64,000 nt of DNA from Psychrobacter sp. 28M-43. GTDB taxonomy: Bacteria > Pseudomonadota > Gammaproteobacteria > Pseudomonadales > Moraxellaceae. This document shows, in pieces, positions 56,561 to 64,000 of this stretch (the first letter of the stretch is position 1; every line of letters begins with the position of its first letter). The translations under genes and the position numbers were made by a program. The stretch spans positions 2,356,001 to 2,420,000 of the forward strand of contig NZ_CP061739.1 of the NCBI RefSeq assembly GCF_014770435.1. Direction: 5' to 3'. A model generated the notes under the pieces. That model searched no databases and was not told the origin of the DNA. It worked only from the letters and a program-made list of their open reading frames with translations.

Positions 56561-59227
56561 TTACTCCTCTACCCATTCACCTTTACGCCAGTAAACACCC
56601 CAACGTGTGGCCTTGCCGTTTTTCTCAGAGCCGATATACTGCTCTTTTTTCTTACGTGACCAGCGCAATATGGTTGGGTTGCCTTCAGGATCTTCATCTG
56701 GTCCTGCAAACAGATACTGGAACTTATCTTCCATTTTATCTTTAATTTCTCGTAGCTCAGCCAGCTTTGGCGGACGTGTCTCGCGCACTTTTGGGAACTT
56801 AGACGCTGCTAAGAACATCCCAGCCGCCCCTTCACGCAAAATGAAATAATCATCGTGCTTGGTCGACTTTAGCTCTGGCAGATGGATTGGATCCATACGT
56901 GGCGGCGCTGCTTCGCCTGTTTTTAGCACCTTGCGCGTATTGTCACATTTCTGACAAGCGAAGTAAGGACCAAAACGTCCCGTCTTCAGCTCCATCTGTC
57001 CATCACATTTATTACAATCAATGGTTGGTGCATCTGAACCAGGTACTTCAAATTTACCTTCTTCTAGGATATAACCATCGCAATCAGGGTTGTTACCGCA
57101 AATGTGTAGTTTGAGGCCACCGTCTACGATGTAACCATTCATCGCCGTGCCACATTTCGGACAGCGTTTTTTCTCCATCAAATCTTTAACTTCTGCTGCT
57201 TCGTCATCACCTTCCGCATCATCTAGATTGGCGAATGCTTCAACTGGCATTAGATTTTTGGTGCCTTTACAGCGCTCTTTTGGCGGTAAGTTATAACCAG
57301 TACAACCTAAGAATACACCTGTTGAGCCTGTGCGCAGCTGCATCGGACGATCACAGATATCACAGTGGACATCTGGTACATCGGTCGGATCGTTTGGACG
57401 CATGCCGTCTTTTTCTTTGGCGCGCTCTAGAGTGGTTTTGAACTCGCCGTAGAAATTATCAAGCACATCTTTCCAGTCTTGATCACCTTCTGCCACATGA
57501 TCGAGCTTGTCCTCTAACGCAGCGGTAAAGGTATAATCCATTAAATCTGGGAAGCTAGCCGTCAATCTATCAGTAACGATATCGCCCATTTTTTCAGCAA
57601 ACAGACGCTTATTCTCAAGCTTCACGTAGCCGCGATCTTGAATGGTTGAGATAATTGAGGCATACGTCGATGGACGACCGATGCCTTTTTTCTCAAGCTC
57701 TTTTACTAGACTGGCTTCAGTATAGCGAGGCGCAGGCTTGGTAAAGTGTTGACTCGGATCAAGCTTATCTAGGTTTAACTTATCGCCTTTTTTGACATCA
57801 GGCAGTAAGGTGTCATCAGTCTTGGCCGGTGGCATGACTCTTGTGTAGCCATCAAATACCATGGTACGACCGCGGGCTTTTAGCTCGATATCATCTGCAC
57901 CGACAAACAGGTTCACTGACAGATATTTGGCAGGTAACATCTGACACGCCACAAATTGACGCCAGATTAGCTCGTATAGACGTATCGCATCACGCTCAAC
58001 ACCTTTGAGCTGTGTTGACTTCATATTGACATTAGAAGGACGAATCGCTTCATGCGCTTCTTGTGCGCCCTGCTTGTTACCATAGAAATTTGGTTTTTCT
58101 GGTACGTACTTTGCGCCATAGCTGTCTTCGATATGACCACGGACAGCAGCAAGCGCGTCGCCTGATAAGAATGTCGAATCGGTACGCATATAAGTAATAT
58201 GACCGGCTTCGTATAGACGCTGCGCTAAGATCATGGTTTTCTTAACAGAGAACCCTAAGCGTGTACTAGCAGCCTGTTGCAAGGTCGAAGTAATAAACGG
58301 CGCACTTGGACGTGATTGCGTTGGTTTCTCTTCACGCTCTTTAACGATAAAGTCACTTGCCTTGAGCACCTCTAAAACTTCATCGGTCTGCTCTTTATTA
58401 CCAAGCTTTAGGGTTTTCCCGCCTTGTTTGGTCGCCTCTAAGCGGATACCGATTTGCTCAGCGTCTGAGGTTTTTTTGGCTTTACCATTAGCAATGTGCG
58501 TATCAGCATGAATTTGCCAGTACTCTTCTGGAATGAACGCGCGAATCTCATGCTCACGCTCGACGACCAAGCGCATAGCGACTGACTGCACACGACCTGC
58601 AGACAGTCCACGAGCAATCTTTTGCCACAATAATGGCGATACCATAAAGCCAACAACACGGTCCAAGAACCGACGGGCTTGCTGCGCGTTCACGCGGTCA
58701 ATGTCTAATTTTGAAGGCTGCTTAAATGCACTTTGAATAGCTGATTTGGTAATCTCGTTAAAGACCACACGTTGATACTTGTTATCAGGGCCACCGATGA
58801 CTTCTTTTAGATGCCAAGCAATCGCTTCCCCTTCTCTATCCATATCCGTTGCTAGATAGATTTTGTCAGCGTCTTTGGCTAATGCTTTAAGCTCTTTGAT
58901 GACCTTGGTTTTATTTGGTAGTACTTCGTAGACTGCTGCCCAGTCATGCTCTGGATCTACACCCATGCGGCGTACCAGTGCTTGCTGCGCTTTTTCTTCT
59001 TTGGTCAGACTGTCATCTTTTTTAGCGGTTGTTGCTTTCTTTGCGCTTTTACTCGCACTGACCGGCAAATCACGGACGTGACCGATACTTGAGCGTACGA
59101 TAAAGTCATCACCAAGGTATTTATTAATCGTTTTTGCCTTGGCTGGTGATTCTACAATCACCAAAGACTTACCCTTTGGGCTGTCAGCAGCTGGTGCTGG
59201 ACTTTTTTTGGTTGTGGTTTTTGCCAT
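56561..59227 (-). CDS. topA: DNA topoisomerase I
   Basis: About 888 residues; type IA topoisomerase that relaxes negative supercoils. The Toprim domain has [18 protein letters not shown] and the acidic [13 protein letters not shown]; the active-site tyrosine is in [11 protein letters not shown]. The C-terminal region has Cys4-type zinc-ribbon repeats ([52 protein letters not shown]), then a basic end ([20 protein letters not shown]). The ATG at 59227 ([10 protein letters not shown]) is preferred over one at 59242; both lack a strong ribosome-binding site. Repeat copy B lies just past the stop. Confidence 0.96.
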   Translation of the reverse strand: MAKTTTKKSPAPAADSPKGKSLVIVESPAKAKTINKYLGDDFIVRSSIGHVRDLPVSASKSAKKATTAKKDDSLTKEEKAQQALVRRMGVDPEHDWAAVYEVLPNKTKVIKELKALAKDADKIYLATDMDREGEAIAWHLKEVIGGPDNKYQRVVFNEITKSAIQSAFKQPSKLDIDRVNAQQARRFLDRVVGFMVSPLLWQKIARGLSAGRVQSVAMRLVVEREHEIRAFIPEEYWQIHADTHIANGKAKKTSDAEQIGIRLEATKQGGKTLKLGNKEQTDEVLEVLKASDFIVKEREEKPTQSRPSAPFITSTLQQAASTRLGFSVKKTMILAQRLYEAGHITYMRTDSTFLSGDALAAVRGHIEDSYGAKYVPEKPNFYGNKQGAQEAHEAIRPSNVNMKSTQLKGVERDAIRLYELIWRQFVACQMLPAKYLSVNLFVGADDIELKARGRTMVFDGYTRVMPPAKTDDTLLPDVKKGDKLNLDKLDPSQHFTKPAPRYTEASLVKELEKKGIGRPSTYASIISTIQDRGYVKLENKRLFAEKMGDIVTDRLTASFPDLMDYTFTAALEDKLDHVAEGDQDWKDVLDNFYGEFKTTLERAKEKDGMRPNDPTDVPDVHCDICDRPMQLRTGSTGVFLGCTGYNLPPKERCKGTKNLMPVEAFANLDDAEGDDEAAEVKDLMEKKRCPKCGTAMNGYIVDGGLKLHICGNNPDCDGYILEEGKFEVPGSDAPTIDCNKCDGQMELKTGRFGPYFACQKCDNTRKVLKTGEAAPPRMDPIHLPELKSTKHDDYFILREGAAGMFLAASKFPKVRETRPPKLAELREIKDKMEDKFQYLFAGPDEDPEGNPTILRWSRKKKEQYIGSEKNGKATRWGVYWRKGEWVEE

Positions 59228-59510
59228 GTTTGACGACACCATAATATAAGTAAATTAAAAGTAAGGTTAAATTCAGCAGCACGGCAATTTATGGAAGCGG
59301 ATACTCATGGTTTGACCATGGTTCAACTATTTATAGTAATAATCGCTGCTGATAAAAAAGGTTATAAAACAAATAATAACCATAAAATAAAGATATAGTT
59401 ATAAAGACGTTACACTGCTAAGCGTTAAACTGTCAACTTTAAATAATTTGAATATGACAAACCGCTTGCATATTGCCCTTTAATGGAGACGAAAAAACGC
59501 TTTACTAGGT

Positions 59511-60107
59511 TTATGCTTGTTTTTGCATCTGTAGCGCCCATTTCTCAAGGTTTTCTTTGAGCACTAATAAGTCCGCTTCGATCCGTTTTTGATGGTACGT
59601 AGGATTGGATGCTGGACGTACATAAGCAATATCTTCCCAATAAATAATAATGCTATTGGCCTTGGTCAATAGACCTTTAACAAACGGTTCGATACTTACG
59701 GGTAGCTCCAACGGCACTTGATCCAAGCTAAAATCAGTCTTTTTGACTACTGGATTATTGCTGATTTGACTAGAACGAATCGCACTGGGAATAGTAAGCG
59801 TCTTATCATCTGTACTGGTATCGACAAAACTGCTGTCTGGTCGCCACTGTCCATCAATCACTTGATAACGAGTATGCGGCAGTTTAGTGTCTTCAAATAT
59901 CAGGCAGTACTGTCCAAGCATACCGCGGCCATACTCATTGTCACGGCCTTTAATCCAATCAGGGCACGAAACGAGTTTTGGATTGAGCTGTAGACGACGC
60001 GCGGTCATACGCAGCTTATCCAAACGCTGATCGATACCGTTCGGTTTGAGCGCCATCATACTCCCTAATACGAATAGTACAATGATAACGCCAATCAATG
60101 TTCCCAT
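59511..60107 (-). CDS. Conserved hypothetical membrane-anchored protein
   Basis: 198 residues, no family recognised. A single N-terminal hydrophobic helix (about 3-19, TLIGVIIVLFVLGSMMA) anchors a soluble domain on the opposite side or cytoplasm; the Lys/Arg-rich stretch after it (RLDKLRMTARRLQLNP) suggests the bulk faces the cytoplasm. Conserved-looking segments: SCPDWIKGRDNEYGRGMLGQYCLIFED and IYWEDIAYVRPASNPTYHQKRIEADLLVL. Two cysteines in the first could matter. It is isolated, between topA and the DUF2799 gene. Confidence 0.6.
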   Translation of the reverse strand: MGTLIGVIIVLFVLGSMMALKPNGIDQRLDKLRMTARRLQLNPKLVSCPDWIKGRDNEYGRGMLGQYCLIFEDTKLPHTRYQVIDGQWRPDSSFVDTSTDDKTLTIPSAIRSSQISNNPVVKKTDFSLDQVPLELPVSIEPFVKGLLTKANSIIIYWEDIAYVRPASNPTYHQKRIEADLLVLKENLEKWALQMQKQA

Positions 60108-60464
60108 GATGGTCTGGCCTTTTGACTAAATGAAAAAGATACTAAGAGATATAGCGGTAAATATCGCTAATGAACCGTTATTTATAAATAGTACATATAG
60201 TTTTGCGATTAGTACGATAATAAACAACGATATATAAGGGCTTATAATGAGCACGAACCATTAAAAATCAAGCGTTGTCGTCCAATCGCGGTGCAACAGG
60301 TGCTTTTAAAGCATATGACAATTTAGCAAGTTACACTATTAAATCAGCTATTTAGCGTATACAAACTTACTGAGTACAGTACACTATAAAAACCAGATGC
60401 GAAAAGTGGTCAGTTCAAAAAAGTGCTATGATAAACCATAATTTTAAACGCGCGCAGGTTTATT
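60108..60464. other. Intergenic region between the hypothetical membrane protein and DUF2799 gene
   Basis: About 355 bases between divergent genes; no RNA gene, repeat or promoter of note was recognised. Confidence 0.4.
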
Positions 60465-61004
60465 ATGAATTATCTTATTGAGTCAAACTCATCGGGCGCT
60501 TATCACGCTCGCAAGCTGATGAGTAAAGTCATGAGCAAAACAGGCATGAGCCTATCGCTACTTGGCGCGGTCGTACTGACATTATCAGGCTGTGCCACGA
60601 CTCAGAGCCTAACCCCGCAGCAGTGTCAAAGCAGCAACTGGCAAGAAGTCGGCTACACTGATGGCTCGCAAGGACGTTCTGGTGCCTACTTCGGTCACTA
60701 TACCAATAGCTGCGCCAGTGTCGGCGGTGCTAGTCCTAACCGTATCCAATGGGAACAAGGGCGTCAACAGGGTCTCAAAAACTACTGTACCGAGCTGAAT
60801 GCTTATAAGCTCGGTCGCGAAGGCTATGACTGGCAACCTGTCTGTCCGTTAGAAGGTATTGAGAAGTTAGAAGAAGCCTACTCCCAAGGGCGCTACTACT
60901 ATATCCGTCAGCGCGATCTCGACTACTTACGCTCACCTTACCCATTTGGCTACAGACATGCAGGCTTCGGTTACGGCTACCGTCCGTTTGGCTACGGCTG
61001 GTAA
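60465..61004 (+). CDS. DUF2799 domain lipoprotein
   Basis: 179 residues. The lipobox LSGC lies after a hydrophobic stretch (SLSLLGAVVLTLSGC), predicting an outer-membrane lipoprotein. The domain carries the family pattern WxEVGYTDGSQGR and QWEQGRQQGLKNYC, with regularly spaced Gly-Arg-Tyr residues. The C-terminus is Gly/Tyr/Phe-rich (RHAGFGYGYRPFGYGW). AGGT lies five bases before the ATG at 60465, but that start gives an unusually long 27-residue n-region; Met19 or Met23 would give a normal signal. Function of the family is unknown. Confidence 0.75.
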   Translation: MNYLIESNSSGAYHARKLMSKVMSKTGMSLSLLGAVVLTLSGCATTQSLTPQQCQSSNWQEVGYTDGSQGRSGAYFGHYTNSCASVGGASPNRIQWEQGRQQGLKNYCTELNAYKLGREGYDWQPVCPLEGIEKLEEAYSQGRYYYIRQRDLDYLRSPYPFGYRHAGFGYGYRPFGYGW

Positions 61005-61229
61005 AAAAAGAAAACCTCACTAACGACTTAATTTGAGGTTTAAGTAGTTAATGAGGTTGGAGAAAATTTTATTATTTTAATTGTTTTTATTATAGCGGTG
61101 CTGGTTGTTTTACTGGTTGGGCTATTGATTTATCTAGCCAGTTTTCTAATATAAAGTCAAAGCTACTAGCACTAACTCACAGTGCTTAAACTATTCAATG
61201 CTTAAGTTCTTAAAGATTTAGCTACTAAA

Positions 61230-61631
61230 CTATTCATTCACAAATGCGATTTTGGTCAGTCCAGCATTACTTGCGGCTGCTAAGACTTGAGCAACCGTAT
61301 CGTACTTGCCTTCTTTATCCGCACGTAACTGTACCGCTGGATTCTTACCAGTCGCGCCTTGTTGCTGCAAGCGTGTCTCTAACTCTTCCATACTGATTGG
61401 ATCACTATCCCAGAATATCCCTGCATCTTTATCAATACTGACTTGAATCGCTTCTGGCGGCGTTTCATTGAGCGCGGCACTAGTCTCTGGCAAATCTAAA
61501 GGCACCGTCGGATTCAGCACGGTCGCTGTCAATAAAAATATAATCATCAATACCAGCATGATATCGATAAGCGGAATGAGGTTCATCTCATCCATGCTTC
61601 GTACGTCATCATCACCCAATTGAAATGCCAT
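61230..61631 (-). CDS. exbD: ExbD, biopolymer transport protein
   Basis: 133 residues from the ATG at 61631 (GAGAG six bases upstream). One N-terminal transmembrane helix contains the proton-carrying aspartate Asp23 in MNLIPLIDIMLVLMIIFLL; the rest is a periplasmic domain (VQLRADKEGKYDTVAQVL). With ExbB it forms the proton-driven motor that energises TonB. It is the last gene of the tonB-exbB-exbD unit; only one exbD copy is present, unlike the paired exbD genes of some relatives. Confidence 0.93.
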   Translation of the reverse strand: MAFQLGDDDVRSMDEMNLIPLIDIMLVLMIIFLLTATVLNPTVPLDLPETSAALNETPPEAIQVSIDKDAGIFWDSDPISMEELETRLQQQGATGKNPAVQLRADKEGKYDTVAQVLAAASNAGLTKIAFVNE

Positions 61632-61757
61632 AGTTACTCTCAATGCTTTTGGTTATTTTCACACAGCCAAGCCGTTTTTTGACGGTTTTTCGACTTGTCG
61701 TTTGAGCCTTTACAGACCTAGCGCTAGCAGACTTAATGCCTGCAAAATCAACACTAT

Positions 61758-62447
61758 CTATAGCTGCTTTGGCACAGAATTACTGTAGTTGCTGGTATGC
61801 TGAGTCTCGCTCGTCGTTGAACGACTGCTTGTTGCAGTGTGTACTTGTGAGGCGCTAGCAGCATGGCTCGCGGTTACCTTGGTAGTATCCACAAGACCCG
61901 TTGATTGCGCCAATAGATCATGCGCTCTATCGTTGGCTTGATACATTATGCGGCGATTGATACGTACTGCAAGGTTATAAAACACCACGGCTGGAATCGC
62001 TACTGCAATACCAAGACCCGTCATAATCAATGCTTCACCGACTGGCCCTGCAACTTGCCCCAATCCTGCCTGACCACTCATACCGATATTGTGCAAGGCG
62101 TGGAAAATACCCCATACCGTACCAAACAAGCCAATGAACGGTGCAATCGCTGCCGTCGTACCAAGAATCGGCAGACCGCGCTCACTAGCAAAACGATAGC
62201 GACCGATATGCTTGAGCAAAGTCTGCTCAGTCACCAAACGGCGAGTGGCAGCATCAGTACCAGCCAAGTCAGACTGCCTGGCTTGTAATTGCTGGCTCAA
62301 ATCATCTGCTACATTGGTCGCCAGTTTACGGCTTTGCAATACGCGGACGATACCTGTCACCCAAGAGAGAATAGATAACGCAAGCAACAAAAAGAACAAC
62401 GTTTTTGTCACCATGTCGCTGATCTGCCAGTATTGCATAAAGTCCAT
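61758..62447 (-). CDS. exbB: ExbB, biopolymer transport protein
   Basis: 229 residues from the ATG at 62447, decided by AAGGAG seven bases upstream; a longer frame from 62474 is not needed. Three transmembrane helices: near 13-32, then two close to IAPFIGLFGTVWGIFHA and GLGIAVAIPAVVFYNLAV, the MotA/TolQ/ExbB signature. A 45-residue Ser/Thr/Gln tail (HTATSSRSTTSETQHTSNYS) follows the last helix. It works with ExbD and TonB in the inner membrane. Gaps of 108 bases to tonB and 126 to exbD suggest one operon. Confidence 0.93.
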   Translation of the reverse strand: MDFMQYWQISDMVTKTLFFLLLALSILSWVTGIVRVLQSRKLATNVADDLSQQLQARQSDLAGTDAATRRLVTEQTLLKHIGRYRFASERGLPILGTTAAIAPFIGLFGTVWGIFHALHNIGMSGQAGLGQVAGPVGEALIMTGLGIAVAIPAVVFYNLAVRINRRIMYQANDRAHDLLAQSTGLVDTTKVTASHAASASQVHTATSSRSTTSETQHTSNYSNSVPKQL

Positions 62448-62555
62448 GTCAGACTCCTTAATGTGTAATGCCATTACATGATACTGAGGTAAATATCATG
62501 TTTAGTTTTATAATGAAAAATGATGAATAAATACGTTTTTATAAAATATGAGCTA

Positions 62556-63515
62556 TCAAGGAACCGCGTAACTGATCGGTAGGGTCACATCACCTACCAC
62601 GGGTACGCCATTCTTAGTAAAGGGTTTGAATTTGCCAGACCGTACTTGACGTCTGGCTTCTTTGTCTACTAGCGGATTACCTGATGATTGAGCAACTCGC
62701 ACGTTATCGATGCCGCCTTGCTTGTTGACTCGTAATACCAAGACAACGTTGAGCGTATCACCAGAACGGGCTCTACGTGCAGCGCGCTCAGGGAAACTAA
62801 AGTTTGGCGCAGATGCCCAGTTGGCAGAGCTAGCAGTAAAGCTAACAGGCTCATTACTCTGTGCTAAAGCAGCTGCTGCTTCCGCCTCAGCTCTTGCTTG
62901 AGCAGCGGCGGTCTCTGCGGCAGCCTTCGCTTGAGCGGCAGCTTTGGCGTCGGCGACTCTTTTGGCTTCTTGCTCTGCCCTAGCTTGCGCCTCTTGCTCA
63001 GCTTTTCTGGCTTGGCGCTCTGATTCAGCTTGGGCAGCTGCTTGACGTTGTGCTTCAGCTGCTGAGTTATCAACCTTTGGTTCCGGTAGCGGCTCTTTTG
63101 GGGCTACTTTTTGACTGGTATCAGGACGAGGCTTTTCTGACGCTATCACAGGCGTCACTTTCGGCTCTACATTTTTTACAACAGGCTCTTTTGGTTTTAC
63201 TGGTGTCTCTGTTGGTTTTCTAACCGGCTCTTTAGGCTTTGGTTCAGGTTGCGGCGCTGGCTGAACTTGTACCTCAGGCTGTACTTCTTTTTTGACTGTG
63301 ACTGTTTGTTTTTCTACTTCAGTTGAGACCGTTTTTGCCGGTAATGACACAAACTTTATCTCAAGTGGTGACATCTCTTTTTTTGGCTCAGGTTTGAGTT
63401 CAGGGGTTTTTATTGCCACTAGTGCAATTGCGGCAAGCACATGGAGTCCTAAGACTGCAACAATAGCTAGCAATAACGACTTAAGTGGTGGCGCGTCTAA
63501 ATCCGTTGAACTCAT
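62556..63515 (-). CDS. tonB: TonB energy transducer, with TolA-like middle region
   Basis: 319 residues. A transmembrane helix (about 13-35) is followed by a Pro/Lys/Glu-rich span (about 40-150, PAPQPEPKPKEPVRKPTE), then an Ala/Glu/Lys/Gln coiled coil (about 150-215, QARAEQEAKRVADAKAAA) that resembles the middle of TolA, and finally the TonB C-terminal domain (FSFPERAARRARSGDTLNVV to the end). It should span the periplasm and energise TonB-dependent receptors for iron uptake. The first helix has the expected His (LGLHVLAAIA). A Fur box lies upstream at 63569-63581. It heads the unit with exbB and exbD. Confidence 0.92.
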   Translation of the reverse strand: MSSTDLDAPPLKSLLLAIVAVLGLHVLAAIALVAIKTPELKPEPKKEMSPLEIKFVSLPAKTVSTEVEKQTVTVKKEVQPEVQVQPAPQPEPKPKEPVRKPTETPVKPKEPVVKNVEPKVTPVIASEKPRPDTSQKVAPKEPLPEPKVDNSAAEAQRQAAAQAESERQARKAEQEAQARAEQEAKRVADAKAAAQAKAAAETAAAQARAEAEAAAALAQSNEPVSFTASSANWASAPNFSFPERAARRARSGDTLNVVLVLRVNKQGGIDNVRVAQSSGNPLVDKEARRQVRSGKFKPFTKNGVPVVGDVTLPISYAVP

Positions 63516-63568
63516 AACAGCCTAATGTTTATTACTCAGAGTAGAATGGCGTAGATAATAATGCAAAC

Positions 63569-63581
63569 GATAATTATTATC
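63569..63581. promoter_or_regulatory. Fur box upstream of tonB
   Basis: Perfect 6-1-6 palindrome GATAAT-T-ATTATC, with related GATAAT-like words around it (GATAATAATG, TCAATAATAA). It lies 54-66 bases before the tonB start. Iron-dependent repression of tonB-exbB-exbD is the natural inference. Confidence 0.85.
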
Positions 63582-63765
63582 AATAATAATTTACAATATT
63601 TTCGTTATTTAATACATCTCTGACACGTGATATTGCTTAGTGGTTTTTCCTATCTCAACGCTCATTTCTATGAACGTTACCTACTTTTATACCTCACTAC
63701 TATGAACCTTATTTTTCATCAAATGATACGTTGCGTTTAATATAACAAGTACTGTTAATAAAAAC

Positions 63766-63788
63766 CATTATCATTTATATTGATAATG
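63766..63788. promoter_or_regulatory. Second Fur-like palindrome
   Basis: CATTATCA and TGATAATG form an 8-bp inverted repeat around a 7-base AT spacer. The spacing is longer than that of the tonB box, but the half-sites match Fur binding words. It may regulate a gene beyond the window or act with the tonB box. Confidence 0.5.
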
Positions 63789-63839
63789 AGTCTCAACTAC
63801 TTTATTATAACGGCTGTGTTGTCTACCCATACTATTTTT

Positions 63840-63887
63840 ATAAAAACTATTCGTATAAAAAGTATAAAAACTATTCGTATAAAAAGT
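63840..63887. repeat. Perfect 24-bp tandem duplication
   Basis: Two exact 24-bp copies at 63840-63863 and 63864-63887, each containing ACTATTCGTATAAAAAGT. A degenerate partial copy precedes them (ACTATTTTTATAAAA). No gene covers it. Confidence 0.9.
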
Positions 63888-64000
63888 TATTAATTGGTAC
63901 TAAGTAGACTATTTATTTTATGCTTTTTATCTCAGCATCTTTCAGACTTAATATTTTTAGGATTTTTCATCTGCAATTATTTTAGACAATTGCTTAAACA

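Larger units (their letters stand above)
63516..64000. other. Control region upstream of tonB, to the window end
   Basis: AT-rich, gene-free within the window. It holds the tonB Fur box, a second Fur-like palindrome (63766-63788) and a perfect 24-bp tandem duplication (63840-63887). A gene on the other side probably begins beyond the window. Confidence 0.6.

Overview
The window reads as a stretch of chromosome from a gamma-proteobacterium of the family Moraxellaceae, most likely Psychrobacter. The evidence is qualitative: an isocitrate lyase of the long Acinetobacter/Psychrobacter type (signature KQCGH), the gene orders hda-perM-purM-purN, argG-pyrC-rnt and pyrG-kdsA-(insert)-eno-ftsB-ispD, a cytosolic YkuD protein resembling Acinetobacter ElsL, a small BLUF photoreceptor, a Neisseria-type porin, and moderately AT-rich DNA with many acidic, Asn/Asp/Ser/Thr-rich protein tails. 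There is no rRNA, prophage, integrase or CRISPR array. One tRNA (Glu, TTC) is present.

Layout. 1-5.3 kb: 5' end of transketolase, serS, a YcxB-like membrane protein, dps, a DUF2057 protein and hda. 5.6-9 kb: perM divergent from purM-purN. 9.1-16 kb: aldehyde dehydrogenase, LysR regulator, aceA and a CYTH-CHAD protein. 16-22.4 kb: cytosolic YkuD enzyme, a tail-anchored unknown, argG, pyrC, rnt, a small membrane protein and tRNA-Glu. 22.6-32.8 kb: BLUF protein, ispD, ftsB, eno, a copper block (copA, copZ, cysteine-less HMA protein), kdsA and pyrG. 33-37 kb: porin and glcB. 37.3-43 kb: miaE, an operon of four small acidic disordered proteins, ppk1, a miniature transposon and mtgA. 43.3-50.9 kb: glutaredoxin-like protein, lldD, rhomboid protease, MipA/OmpV, a single acquired HEPN (Abi-like) gene, fumC, a 5-formyl-THF cyclo-ligase and a small acidic protein. 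51-64 kb: Na+/H+ antiporter family protein, lon, sodC, topA, an unknown membrane protein, a DUF2799 lipoprotein, and Fur-box-preceded tonB, exbB and exbD.

Functional links. aceA and glcB supply the glyoxylate bypass and fumC the adjoining TCA step, with lldD feeding pyruvate: growth on acetate, lactate or lipids. purM/purN, pyrC/pyrG and argG are nucleotide and arginine biosynthesis. kdsA, mtgA, ftsB, ispD and the YkuD enzyme serve envelope synthesis, division and recycling. dps, sodC, copA/copZ, ppk1, lon and the four hydrophilin-like proteins look like stress functions. tonB-exbB-exbD behind a Fur box serves iron uptake.

Most of the window is ordinary core genome. The points most worth a second look are: (i) the lone HEPN/AbiJ-like gene at 47.2-48.1 kb, with foreign-looking codons, lying between two look-alike terminators; (ii) a 57-bp repeat found twice, each time between a terminator and the 3' end of a minus-strand gene, with a conserved hairpin stem and variable loop; (iii) the operon of four tiny acidic proteins at 38.3-39.5 kb; (iv) a 168-bp MITE with CTAG target duplications; and (v) many short head-to-tail duplications at gene edges. 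All calls come from reading the sequence; no database search was possible.
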